DNA of 64,000 nt. Source: JAVBNH01 sp031551635 (GTDB taxonomy: Bacteria; Bacillota; Clostridia; Oscillospirales; Acutalibacteraceae). The translations under genes were made by a program, and so were the position numbers. Shown here piece by piece: positions 1-8,190 of the stretch (its first letter is position 1; the number at the start of each line of letters is the position of its first letter). The DNA is taken from the NCBI GenBank assembly GCA_031551635.1, contig JAVBNH010000005.1, positions 145,690 through 209,689 on the forward strand, in the 5' to 3' direction. The notes under the pieces are model-generated. The model was not told the DNA's origin. It searched no databases and saw nothing but the letters and a program-made list of their open reading frames with translations.

Positions 1-2229
1 TCTTGACCACCGTGCAAGATATTCAGGCTGGGCAACCTCGCGTTCCTTATAAAAAGACTCTAGATGCTTCAATATATCATCATTCACAAAGAAATTGTCA
101 AGCAGATACCTAAAACGCTCAATAAATTTCTTCTTGAAGGTCGGATTTTTCATAAGACCCTGGAACATCTTAGCACTCAACTCTTCCATTAGGAGAATTC
201 GTTTCATAGTCGTTCCGTTTTCTGTTCCGGGTGTAAAAACCTGGTCACAGTCGCAAAGCAGAGGCTTCCATCTCTTATCGGCTGCATTTGGGTCATTATT
301 TCTGTAGAACCGGATATTGTTGAGCGGCCAGTCAAGATTTCCGCCATACACTTCGCATATGATATAGTCGATATATTTATCGATATCCAGTTCATTTTTT
401 ACATGGTCATAATTAGCAGCAACTCTCAAATCTTTTTCGATAATATATTTTTGAAGCTCAACAAGAGCTTTTAAATCAGCATCTGTGCCTTCCTTGACCG
501 ACTTAAACTCATCTACTATACAGGCGTATTCCCTCGGGATATTATGATGCGACTCAAGATAATAATCGTCCTGATTTTCATTCATCTGATAAATTCCGAA
601 ATATTCACCGTTAAGAAAAACCACACAGGATTTGTACGCCTGAAAGTCTACTGTTCCAAGGGAACTGCAGAAGCTCTGCCAGAACACGTCACGAATTCCG
701 CCCTGAAGCCAGTCGTTTCCGCCGTTTCGAAGGACAAATTTATCAAAATATGTGATAACCTTGCCGCTGTCATCCTTTGCTCTGCCGTCAAACAGGTCAT
801 AGGAAAAGTCCTTGTCAGAGAGATTTATACGAAATCCCTTCTGCGGCCAGATACGTGTATAATTGCCGTGAATACGCAACCCCGCGTTCTGCGCGAATAT
901 GAGTTCATTTTTCGTATTGAAATATTGAACGAAGCAGGAACGCTCTGAGACCTCGCCGCGGTCCTGAAGGTTTTCATACAGGAAAAGACCTGTTTTCTCA
1001 TCGTCAAAAGTGCTTTTATCAGTGACTATCGAAATAAGAGGCATATTATAGCGTGCTGCTATATCCTTTTGAGAAACAATATATGAGTTTGCTATAACAG
1101 GCGTCGCAACCTTATTCGCGTCAACTGCAGCCGCCTTAATAACCGTAAATTTATAAATAGAGCGATAGAGGTCGTCAATCCTTTTTTCAAAATCCGCCTG
1201 AGACTCGCCATCTTTCTGAGGATCCGGCCAATTTAGAGTGCCGCCTTCATGCGAAGCGGGAATGACTGTTTTAATATCAATAAGCTCACCGCGCTCAGAA
1301 GTACGGTCATATACCCTCACAGGCTTTGTATATTCAATTGCAGTCGGTGAAAGTGTCCCAAGCTGGGAGACAGGGTTGCTGCCGTCAACGGTATAATATA
1401 TTTTCGCGTTCTCGAGATTAGTCGAGAGAGTGAGATTGAATTCATTCTTGTAATAGCCCGAGCCCTGGGAAAAAGTGACTGAGGTTTCTGTAAATTCAGG
1501 TCTCGCAGCGACAACAGCGCCGGTCAAGTCCTTTTTATAGAATATAATCTGAGCAGGTTTTTCAAAGATATTTTTTGTTGCGAAGTCAACCGCGTTGTCG
1601 CCTGAAGACACAAGAGAGCTGCGGCGAAGAATTTTCTTAACCGAAATTCCGTTCCCGTTAACGCTTCCGCTACCGCTGAAAAGGGTTGCCTTTCCTTCGT
1701 CTGAGTAGGCGAGAAAATCCTCGGCTGCAGCGTCAGAAGGTTTAACCGCCGTCAGCTTTTTAACAGAGCTATTATAAAGAGCGATAATGCCCTCTTTGAG
1801 ATTCGGTCTGAACTTGTCGCCTGAAGCGTCCACGTCAAAGGGCAGCGGCTCCCCCACGATGAACTCATGAGCGTCGGCGCACAGTCCACCCTCAACAACA
1901 TAAAACTTGTCAGCCCCGATTGTCCCCTTGAGTGCGACAGCCGTGTCTTTAACATACTTACCTGTATTCGCCTCGGCATAAAGCAATGACCAGCCCTCAA
2001 GCGAAACATCTTTATCAGTCGGATTGTAAAGAACCGCGTAGGATTTTGCGTATGGGGCATAATTTTCACCGCTGGAATAACCTCCGCCGGTATATACCTC
2101 ATAAATAATGATGCCTGCCTTGCCTACCTGTTCCGGCGTTTTTCCGCAGGACGAAAGAACCGAAACAAGAATCAATCCCGCAAGAAGAAACGAAATCAGT
2201 TTTTTAACATTTACTCCCATTTTTTTCAT
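1..2229 (-). CDS. CotH-family lipoprotein with lamin-tail and chitobiase-C domains (3' end outside window)
   Basis: The reading frame is open on the minus strand from an ATG at 2229 to the window edge (743 codons, C-terminus missing). The N-terminus is a lipoprotein signal with lipobox LVSVLSSC, so Cys28 should be lipidated and the protein anchored outside the membrane. Residues about 40-160 resemble a lamin-tail (LTD) domain (EVYTGGGYSSGENYAP, YAVLYNP). About 245-300 look like the chitobiase C-terminal beta domain (IYYTVDGSNPV). From about 390 on lies a CotH-kinase region (MPLISIVTD, GLRIHGNYTR, KFVLRNGGNDW). This architecture is common in exoproteins of plant-fibre Clostridia, where CotH may be an atypical kinase; the substrate is unknown. 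GGTGG precedes the ATG. An in-frame ATG at 2220 is less well placed. Confidence 0.85.
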   Translation of the reverse strand, partial: MKKMGVNVKKLISFLLAGLILVSVLSSCGKTPEQVGKAGIIIYEVYTGGGYSSGENYAPYAKSYAVLYNPTDKDVSLEGWSLLYAEANTGKYVKDTAVALKGTIGADKFYVVEGGLCADAHEFIVGEPLPFDVDASGDKFRPNLKEGIIALYNSSVKKLTAVKPSDAAAEDFLAYSDEGKATLFSGSGSVNGNGISVKKILRRSSLVSSGDNAVDFATKNIFEKPAQIIFYKKDLTGAVVAARPEFTETSVTFSQGSGYYKNEFNLTLSTNLENAKIYYTVDGSNPVSQLGTLSPTAIEYTKPVRVYDRTSERGELIDIKTVIPASHEGGTLNWPDPQKDGESQADFEKRIDDLYRSIYKFTVIKAAAVDANKVATPVIANSYIVSQKDIAARYNMPLISIVTDKSTFDDEKTGLFLYENLQDRGEVSERSCFVQYFNTKNELIFAQNAGLRIHGNYTRIWPQKGFRINLSDKDFSYDLFDGRAKDDSGKVITYFDKFVLRNGGNDWLQGGIRDVFWQSFCSSLGTVDFQAYKSCVVFLNGEYFGIYQMNENQDDYYLESHHNIPREYACIVDEFKSVKEGTDADLKALVELQKYIIEKDLRVAANYDHVKNELDIDKYIDYIICEVYGGNLDWPLNNIRFYRNNDPNAADKRWKPLLCDCDQVFTPGTENGTTMKRILLMEELSAKMFQGLMKNPTFKKKFIERFRYLLDNFFVNDDILKHLESFYKEREVAQPEYLARWSR

Positions 2230-2340
2230 AGTATCCACCATTCAAATATTTTTGTTCCAACCAAAAAATTATTATATCAGATAAAATCCGAATATGGAAG
2301 AGTTTTCACTCTTTTTGTAAAATAATTTATATAAATATCG

Positions 2341-2381
2341 AAAAAACGCCCGAAATCATTATAAAAATAATGATTTCGGGC
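2341..2381 (-). terminator. Rho-independent terminator
   Basis: A perfect 14 bp stem (GCCCGAAATCATTA and its complement) with a 6 nt loop is followed on the minus strand by a T run at 2346-2341. It closes the small gene and ferredoxin transcript just upstream and insulates the CotH gene. Confidence 0.85.
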
Positions 2382-2391
2382 ACCGATAAAG

Positions 2392-2511
2392 TTATTTTGG
2401 ATTTTGCCCGCTGCCTTTTAAGCCTTTATGCATCTTTTTTCTCTCGTCAAGCTTCTGTGTCTCGCCTGATTTATTGGTTGTTTTCTCATCCTTTTTTTTA
2501 TTTTTTCCCAT
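2392..2511 (-). CDS. Small, highly basic hypothetical protein (39 aa)
   Basis: A 39-codon ORF starting MGKNKKKDEKTT and ending GSGQNPK, very rich in Lys. The start at 2511 has AGAGG about 6 nt upstream. A longer frame reaching 2631 exists, but its extra part overlaps the ferredoxin gene and has no ribosome binding site. The ORF lies 10 bp after the ferredoxin stop and just before a strong terminator, so it is probably the last gene of a two-gene transcript. It has no recognisable domain. Such short Lys-rich tails are often disordered nucleic-acid-binding or spore-associated proteins, but that is only a guess. Confidence 0.5.
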   Translation of the reverse strand: MGKNKKKDEKTTNKSGETQKLDERKKMHKGLKGSGQNPK

Positions 2512-2521
2512 ATTATTACCT

Positions 2522-2713
2522 CTAAGAATTACTGATAGCATCGCTCGGGCAACTGCTCGCGGCTTCCCTCGCGGCGGCTTCCTCCCTGTCATTAAGCTCA
2601 CTTTTCTTGACAACAACCGCCTTGTCGTCATCGTCCATCATATAAACTCCCGGCGCAATGTCCGCGCACAGTCCGCAGCTGATGCATAAATCTTTTGAAA
2701 CAATTGTTTTCAC
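2522..2713 (-). CDS. Single-cluster [4Fe-4S] ferredoxin
   Basis: A 63-residue protein with CISCGLC near residues 10-16 and a distal CP in ASSCPSDAI. That gives four cysteines for one [4Fe-4S] cluster. The middle (PGVYMMDDDDKAVVV) is the acidic segment usual in monocluster ferredoxins of anaerobes. It should be a soluble low-potential electron carrier in the cytoplasm. It diverges from the nitroreductase gene at 2851, so a redox link is possible but not shown. It shares a terminator with the small downstream ORF. Confidence 0.88.
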   Translation of the reverse strand: MKTIVSKDLCISCGLCADIAPGVYMMDDDDKAVVVKKSELNDREEAAAREAASSCPSDAISNS

Positions 2714-2850
2714 GCTATTGCTCCTTTAAATATATTTGTAATGTACTATTAACAATAAAGCTCATTTTATACAAAATTCATATTGCAAAAGTCAGAATTT
2801 GCCTATATAATAAAATCAAAAAACAAACTTTGTTAAACGAGGTGAAGCGG

Positions 2851-3594
2851 ATGAATCTAAATGAGGCAATAGAAATCAGGTGCTCAAGGCGTAAATATCT
2901 CGATAAAAAAATCGAGCCTGCTGCTCTAAAAAAGCTTAAAATGCTGATTGAGGGATATAACAGTGAATCCGGGCTTAATATAAAGCTTATTGTTGACGAG
3001 CCTGAGGCTTTCAACGGCTTTAAAAAGACCTATGGACTACTTGTAGGCGTCACAAATTATTTTTGCATGATAAGCAATAAGACAATTGAAAACTGCAACG
3101 AAAAGCTCGGGTATTACGGTGAGCTGCTGGTGCTGCACGCGACGGCCGAAAACCTCGGTACCTGTTGGGTCGGCGGGAGCTACGATAAAAATCTATGTCC
3201 TGTCACCCTTAGCGACAATGAAAAAATAAACTGTGTAATCAGCGTGGGATACTGCGAAAAGAATAAAAATATCAGGGAAAAATTTATATATGGCGTGACT
3301 CACCGGAAATCAAAAACCGCTTCTCAAATGTATGAGAGTGATATAAAGGCGCCCGACTGGTTTCTGCGCGGTATGGACGCTGTTGTCAAGGCTCCCTCAG
3401 CTGTCAACCGTCAGGGGGTAAAGTTCCGTTTTCAAAAGGGAAAAGTCACCGCGGAGGTTGACAATATTGAAGATTCAAGCAAGGCTGTTGACCTCGGTAT
3501 TGCGAAGCTGCATTTTGAGATTGGCGCTAAGGCTGCAGGAGTAAACGGAAAATGGACATTCGGAAATAAAGCTGAGTTTATATTAATAAAATAA
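2851..3594 (+). CDS. Nitroreductase-family protein (TM1586-type)
   Basis: A 247-residue protein. The start chosen is the ATG at 2851 with GAGGTGA just upstream; the frame is open further 5' but without a binding site. NEAIEIRCSRRKYLDKK is the classic nitroreductase N-terminus (flavin phosphate-binding Arg/Ser). ENLGTCWVGG at about 110-120 is the second conserved block. The C-terminal half repeats the fold (PDWFLRGMDAVVKAPSAVNRQ), as in the putative TM1586 nitroreductases, where a duplicated domain makes a monomeric pseudo-dimer. It probably binds FMN; the substrate is unknown. The DHDPS-family gene follows 24 bp later, so they may be co-transcribed. Confidence 0.8.
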   Translation: MNLNEAIEIRCSRRKYLDKKIEPAALKKLKMLIEGYNSESGLNIKLIVDEPEAFNGFKKTYGLLVGVTNYFCMISNKTIENCNEKLGYYGELLVLHATAENLGTCWVGGSYDKNLCPVTLSDNEKINCVISVGYCEKNKNIREKFIYGVTHRKSKTASQMYESDIKAPDWFLRGMDAVVKAPSAVNRQGVKFRFQKGKVTAEVDNIEDSSKAVDLGIAKLHFEIGAKAAGVNGKWTFGNKAEFILIK

Positions 3595-3618
3595 TTAAAA
3601 TATAAAGGGGAAATTAAA

Positions 3619-4530
3619 ATGAAATTACCGTATAACTTTACAGGTCAGATGCCGATTCTGCCGACAACGTTTTTTGAAAACGGCGAGCTTGAGCTTGAGA
3701 GCCAGAAAAAGCTGGTGGATTACTGCCTCGATAACAAAGCCTCTGCTATAGGTCACCTAGGCGGTGCTTCCGAATATCACAAGGTCGGCGCAAAGCAGCG
3801 CGAGCAGATTATTTCGACAGTGGTCGAGCGTGTAAACGGCAGAGTGCCCGTTTTTATCGGAACAACCGATTTATCTTATGTTGACAGCCTTGAGAACGCG
3901 AAAATCGCAAAAAAGCTCGGCGCGGATTTACTGATGGTCTGCTCTCCGATTTTCGGAGCTATGCGAAAAAATGCCCTGCTTGACTATTATAAAGCAGTCG
4001 CAGATGTCTGCGATTTGCCGATAATAATTCAAGACACTGGCGCGTCCGGAGGACAGTATGACGCTGAATTTATCATGAAGCTGCATGAAGAAATTCCGAC
4101 ATGCCTTTACGCGAAGGCTGAGGGAGACGGTTTCCTCGAAAAAACCCGCGACCTGATTACGATAGCCGGCGACAGAATGCAGATTATCGGCGGCGCGGCG
4201 GGCTTTCATATGATTCAGCTTCTGCGTCAGGGTATCACGGCTTTTATGACAGGCACAGAAGCCGCCGAAATTCACAGCGAGGTTATTTTTAAGTACCTCG
4301 ACGGTGACATCGACGGCGCGATTGATGTCTATTACACCTGTCTGCTGCCTTATCTGCAGCTTTTCAACATGAATTACAGATATTTCCTCAAGCATATGCT
4401 GCACAAAAGAGGGCTCTGCGCAAACACCGTTCTGCCCTTCCCCTATGACGCGCCTAAACCTGACGAGCTAATAATCAAAGAATTCGACTATATCTGGCAA
4501 AGAATAGAAAAAGGTATTATAAAAATTTAA
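3619..4530 (+). CDS. Dihydrodipicolinate synthase/N-acetylneuraminate lyase family protein
   Basis: A 303-residue TIM-barrel aldolase of the DapA/NanA superfamily, the usual length. AAAGGGG precedes the ATG. The likely Schiff-base Lys is in YAKAEGDG (about 165-172), and the GG-containing strand-loop GHLGGASEY matches the family's carboxylate-binding loop. It departs from DapA in two ways. The strand that normally carries the catalytic Tyr (YN-P motif) reads IIIQDTGASGG here, and the G-T-T-G-E motif is GGASEY. A true lysine-pathway DapA is therefore unlikely; an aldolase or lyase for a sugar acid is more likely. Its stop overlaps that of the convergent PAP2 gene by 4 bp. Confidence 0.78.
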   Translation: MKLPYNFTGQMPILPTTFFENGELELESQKKLVDYCLDNKASAIGHLGGASEYHKVGAKQREQIISTVVERVNGRVPVFIGTTDLSYVDSLENAKIAKKLGADLLMVCSPIFGAMRKNALLDYYKAVADVCDLPIIIQDTGASGGQYDAEFIMKLHEEIPTCLYAKAEGDGFLEKTRDLITIAGDRMQIIGGAAGFHMIQLLRQGITAFMTGTEAAEIHSEVIFKYLDGDIDGAIDVYYTCLLPYLQLFNMNYRYFLKHMLHKRGLCANTVLPFPYDAPKPDELIIKEFDYIWQRIEKGIIKI

Positions 4531-5105
4531 TGTATTGATTTCACATTTTTACGTTTAATAATCAGTTTTTCCGCGTAAATCACTATCAGATAACCGATTA
4601 TGCCATAAATTATGCCAAGTGCGATACCCGCGAGCACGTCAGTACAATAGTGGTCATAGAGATATATTCTTGAAAAGCCCATCAGAAAAGCATAAACAGC
4701 CGCAGGGATACCCATCTTTTTGTTCATAATCATAAGCACGGTCGCCGCCGCAAAGGAGGACGAGGTGTGCCCTGAAGGGAAAGATAGGCTGTGCGGCTTT
4801 TTGTAACCAATCGCGGGATAGATAAAATCCTTGTAACCGGTGTAATCATATGGACGCGGGCGCGCAAAGACATTCTTCAGAATGATATTGTTCACAACAA
4901 GCATAAACAAGAGTGCCGCACCCATGCAAAGCCCTATTTTTCTTGTCTTTTTAAAGCAAAGCAGAATCAGAGCGAAGGCAATCCAGATGATTCCTCCCTC
5001 GCCTGTCAGGCTGATAACAGCCATAACGGTGTCAAGAAACGCATTCCACAAATGCGCAGAAATCCACTCAAAAACCTTTAAATCAAACGCGTATACAGCT
5101 TCCAT
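4527..5105 (-). CDS. PAP2-superfamily membrane phosphatase
   Basis: A 192-residue integral membrane protein with about five or six hydrophobic helices. The three PAP2 signatures are present: KNVFARPRP, PSGHTSSSFAAA and SRIYLYDHYCTD. They supply the catalytic His pair and phosphate ligands. It should hydrolyse a lipid phosphate or pyrophosphate (phosphatidate, undecaprenyl-PP or similar) at the outer membrane face. The ATG at 5105 is preferred because AGGAGTG lies 10 nt upstream; a GTG at 5114 would be too close to that site. Confidence 0.88.
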   Translation of the reverse strand: MEAVYAFDLKVFEWISAHLWNAFLDTVMAVISLTGEGGIIWIAFALILLCFKKTRKIGLCMGAALLFMLVVNNIILKNVFARPRPYDYTGYKDFIYPAIGYKKPHSLSFPSGHTSSSFAAATVLMIMNKKMGIPAAVYAFLMGFSRIYLYDHYCTDVLAGIALGIIYGIIGYLIVIYAEKLIIKRKNVKSIH

Positions 5106-5192
5106 TAAAAACACACTCCTTCAATATTTTTGCCGCAAAAACATACGGCATTTCGAATAGCTATTCATGAATATGCATTTAAATTTAACTAT

Positions 5193-6392
5193 TTATAAAC
5201 ACAGCCAATCAATCAGATTTAGCTGGGCAATTCCTTCGTGGTCGCACGTAAAATCATCCAGTGTTAAAAGAAATTTTGGGTGATTATCATTAATTTGCCT
5301 GAGCGGAGCAAGCTCACGAGCTAGAGTATTTTCGTCAAGAACCGAAGCGGAAACCTGATAATATTCCGTCTTTTTATCCCTAAGTGCGACAAAATCCACC
5401 TCAGTTCCACGCCCTGATTTACCGATATTTATGGTATAGCCCCGACGCAACAGCTCCAGATAAACAATGTTTTCAATCTGATGCCCGATGTCCTTATTTA
5501 TCGTTCCAAGCATCATATTCCTAAGTCCAGTATCGCAGATAAAATATTTGCAATCTGTTTTTAAGTGGCTTTTTCCTTTGATGTCGTAACGGTTTACCTT
5601 ATAAAAAAGATAAGCATCGCAAAGTGCGTTCAAATACATGTCAACCGTTGCGCTGCTTGTCGCTCGACCGTTTGAAGTCATAGTATCTGCAATTTTTTTC
5701 ACAGACACAGAGCTGCCGATATTGCTTGCAAGAAAGTTCGCGACAGACTTCACCAGAGTGACATCCTTTAGATTTTCGCGAGTCATAACATCCTTCACCA
5801 GAACAGTGTTGTAAATTCCTTCAAGATACTGACTGTGAGCAAGTGAATTATCCACAAACCTTGTTGCATACGGAAAAGCTCCTAAATTCATATATTGTTC
5901 AAATCGTTCGCGCTTATCGGTTATTTTGACCGCTTCGCTGAATTCTGTAAAAGAAAGAGGCAGCATGTCTATCTCAATATACCGGGCGCTCAATTTTGTT
6001 GCAAGTTCGCCTGAAAGCATATAGGCGTTTGAACCTGTTATATAAATGTCAAGATTTTTAATTAGGAAAAGGCTTGATATTGCTCTTTCATACTCTTTAC
6101 AATTCTGAATTTCGTCAATAAAAATATAATTTTTGCAATCACTTAAAGCATGCTCTTTTACATACTCGTGCAGTTTCTTATAATCGAGCAGTTCATTAAA
6201 ATCCACATCTTCCAAATTGATAAAAATAATCTGCCCCTCACAAACACCGTGCATTTTTAGATTTTCGGCAAACAACTCAAATAAAGTTGATTTGCCGCAT
6301 CTGCGTACGCCTGTTACAACCTTTATCATTTCCTCGTCCCGCCACATATCAAGCTGCGCTATATATGCTTTGCGGTTAATAAGCTCTTGCAT
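5193..6392 (-). CDS. AAA_14/DUF4143-type ATPase
   Basis: A 399-residue protein with an N-terminal P-loop (VVTGVRRCGKST), a Walker B strand (YIFIDEIQNC) and a sensor-like YITGSNAYML. The C-terminal half is the DUF4143 region, a nuclease-like fold with KSGRGTEVDFVAL and YYQVSAS resembling PD-(D/E)xK motifs. Function is unknown despite its abundance in anaerobes; it is often strain-variable. The ATG at 6392 has AGGGGA 8 nt upstream. The frame runs on into a dispersed repeat (6412-6487), which should not be counted as coding. Confidence 0.85.
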   Translation of the reverse strand: MQELINRKAYIAQLDMWRDEEMIKVVTGVRRCGKSTLFELFAENLKMHGVCEGQIIFINLEDVDFNELLDYKKLHEYVKEHALSDCKNYIFIDEIQNCKEYERAISSLFLIKNLDIYITGSNAYMLSGELATKLSARYIEIDMLPLSFTEFSEAVKITDKRERFEQYMNLGAFPYATRFVDNSLAHSQYLEGIYNTVLVKDVMTRENLKDVTLVKSVANFLASNIGSSVSVKKIADTMTSNGRATSSATVDMYLNALCDAYLFYKVNRYDIKGKSHLKTDCKYFICDTGLRNMMLGTINKDIGHQIENIVYLELLRRGYTINIGKSGRGTEVDFVALRDKKTEYYQVSASVLDENTLARELAPLRQINDNHPKFLLTLDDFTCDHEGIAQLNLIDWLCL

Positions 6393-6411
6393 ATTAATAA
6401 TCCCCTTGCAA

Positions 6412-6487
6412 CTAACGTGGGCTTGGCTTGCAAAGCCCACACCCCAAGTCTTGTTTTTTATTGAGCTTTCAGCCCATAAGATACTAA
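6412..6487 (-). repeat. Two-hairpin TTAG repeat, copy 1
   Basis: A member of the dispersed 70-78 bp family found 12 times here. In family orientation it starts with TTAG and TGGGCTGAAAGCTCA (6 bp stem, GAA loop), continues with an A-rich linker and a GTGGGCTTGG hairpin, and ends CACGTTAG. This copy is inverted, lies just upstream of the ATPase gene and abuts the 156 bp MITE. Confidence 0.85.
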
Positions 6488-6643
6488 TACTAACCACTGA
6501 TAAAAAACATTGTATATTTACGGTCTTTTTTGTGTTTTACTGCGTCTTTCTCCTTAACGGGCGTCAGCCCGTCTGCGTCGGCATCCTTGTAAAACGCAAA
6601 AAATCCTCGCAAATTTTTCAACGTTTTTTATCAGTGATTAGTA
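6488..6643 (-). mobile_element. 156 bp MITE, copy 1
   Basis: Its ends are about 25 bp imperfect terminal inverted repeats (TACTAACCACTGATAAAAAAC on the left, the complement of TACTAATCACTGATAAAAAAC on the right; about two mismatches). Read in reverse it is nearly identical to 35166-35321. The outermost TA at both ends would fit a TA target duplication, as made by Tc1/mariner-IS630 enzymes. No transposase is encoded. The interior holds an ACGGGC...GCCCGT hairpin. Confidence 0.8.
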
Positions 6644-6859
6644 TAAACCGAATGCGACTTTTTCTATATTGTAACAAAAACTTGAAAAAAATGCAATTGT
6701 TTTCTTAAATTTTAAAACACTGGTAAAAAATGCAGATGTTTATTGGAATTGAACAAAGTCTGCAGCTTTATTGATAATTAATAGCATATGTTATATATTT
6801 ACAGCAATCAAGTTATTTCGCTTGTAAAGCTCTTTTTTGTATGATATTCTTGATTTATA

Positions 6860-6910
6860 CTAAGTTCAGATTAAAAGGTTGACAAATTTTAGTTTTTAAT
6901 CTGAACTTAG
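6860..6910. repeat. Perfect 17 bp inverted repeat
   Basis: CTAAGTTCAGATTAAAA at 6860-6876 is exactly inverted at 6894-6910 around a 17 nt loop containing TTGACA. It lies in the 740 bp gene-free stretch between the ATPase and the radical SAM gene, which otherwise holds only repeat copies and AT-rich DNA. It could be a hairpin or the apposed ends of a deleted element. Confidence 0.6.
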
Positions 6911-6974
6911 AGCTTGTTAACGTTCATATATAAGGCTTTCGGGAAATTACTTTTATCTACTGTTTAATCGGAGT

Positions 6975-7051
6975 TTAGTACCTTAGTGGGCTGAACGTGC
7001 AATAAAAAGCAAGACTTTAGTTGTGGGCTTGGCAAGCCAAACCCACGTTAG
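6975..7051 (+). repeat. Two-hairpin TTAG repeat, copy 2
   Basis: A full-length direct-orientation copy: it starts TTAGTACCTTAGTGGGCTG, carries the GTGGGCTTGG palindrome and ends CACGTTAG. It sits about 80 bp upstream of the radical SAM gene. Confidence 0.85.
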
Positions 7052-7133
7052 TATTAGCAGAAATTATAATGAGTTTTTATTAGTTTATGCTTATTATAAT
7101 TTCTAATTTGTTATTAATAAAAGGATGGGGTAT

Positions 7134-8081
7134 ATGAATTGCTCTCCATATTTAAAGCTCTGCCGAATCGAGTTTATTGTCACCTACCGCTGCACAGGCA
7201 GATGTAAACACTGCTCAGTTTCGGGTAAACTGAACAACGCGGGCGACTGCGAAAAAATTCTTATACCTCAGGCACGCGAAGCCATAAAAAAGCTTTCGGG
7301 GATGTTTAATATCACCTCTGTCATGACCTTCGGAGGCGAGCCGCTGCTTTACAGCGGGGAGGTTTCGGAAATACATAAAACAGCCCGCGAATGCTCAATA
7401 GAAACTCGCCAGATTATCACAAACGGTTATTTTTCAAAGGACGAGGCGGTTATTGAGAAAACCGCAAAGTCTCTTTATGACGCAGGTGTCAACAATGTGC
7501 TTGTTTCTGTGGATTCTTTTCATCAGGAAAATATCCCCGAAGACATAGTTTACAGCTTTGTCAAACACATGAAAAACACCGGTATTGAAAAGCTGGCATT
7601 GCATCCGGCTTTTATTCATGATATATCTTTCGAAAACGAATACAACACAAAAACCCGGGGAATACTCTCGCATTTTGAGGCGCTCGAGGTACCTGTTTCG
7701 CGCGGTAATATTGTAAGCATGGCAGGCAATGCGATAAAGTACCTCTCCTCTTTTTATGAAAGCCCATGCATCGATATGTCCCAGCCCTGCGGCACTTCAC
7801 CATACACCCACCCGCTTACGGAAATTACTGCCTTGTCAATACTCCCGAACGGGGACGTAAAAATCTGCGGTTTTGTTATTGGCAATATTTATAAAGAGAA
7901 TATTGAGGACATTGTTTGCAGATACAACCCATATGAAAACGAATGGATGAATGCTGTCCTCAGCGGCGGCGCACCTGCGTTAATAGAAAAAGCTAATGAA
8001 AAAAACCTGGATATTGATTATAGCAGATGTTACTCTGTGTGTGATTTATGCCACAAAATTAATATTGTTCTAAATACATAA
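7134..8081 (+). CDS. Radical SAM protein with C-terminal Cys cluster
   Basis: A 315-residue protein. The ATG at 7134 has AAAAGGA 8 nt upstream; the ATG at 7125 overlaps that site. CTGRCKHC near residues 22-29 is the CxxxCxxC motif that binds the [4Fe-4S]-SAM cluster, and MTFGGEPLL is the SAM-binding GGE motif. The C-terminus adds Cys in ICGFVIG and CYSVCDLCHK, which suggests an auxiliary cluster of the SPASM/twitch kind. Such enzymes modify peptides or activate other enzymes. No Cys-rich or short precursor-like ORF is seen beside it, so the substrate is unknown. It stands alone, followed by the secreted pectate lyase operon. Confidence 0.82.
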   Translation: MNCSPYLKLCRIEFIVTYRCTGRCKHCSVSGKLNNAGDCEKILIPQAREAIKKLSGMFNITSVMTFGGEPLLYSGEVSEIHKTARECSIETRQIITNGYFSKDEAVIEKTAKSLYDAGVNNVLVSVDSFHQENIPEDIVYSFVKHMKNTGIEKLALHPAFIHDISFENEYNTKTRGILSHFEALEVPVSRGNIVSMAGNAIKYLSSFYESPCIDMSQPCGTSPYTHPLTEITALSILPNGDVKICGFVIGNIYKENIEDIVCRYNPYENEWMNAVLSGGAPALIEKANEKNLDIDYSRCYSVCDLCHKINIVLNT

Positions 8082-8111
8082 AAGAAAATCATTTAAAATA
8101 AGTTTTTTTTG

Positions 8112-8140
8112 TTGACTTTTCTAACTATTAAGTATATTAT
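8112..8140 (+). promoter_or_regulatory. Predicted sigma-A promoter for the pectate lyase operon
   Basis: TTGACT at 8112-8117 and TATTAT at 8135-8140 are separated by 17 bp, about 50 bp before the pectate lyase start. Matched by eye only. Confidence 0.5.
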
Positions 8141-8190
8141 TTAGTTACTTATTTATTATCTGCGAATAAAAATAATGGAGGTTTATTTCT

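Noticed and set aside
544..948. 134-codon plus-strand ORF
   Set aside because: Antisense to the continuous CotH reading frame, with no domain or binding site.
6217..6708. 163-codon plus-strand ORF
   Set aside because: It runs antisense to the ATPase gene and through a repeat and a MITE; not a gene.
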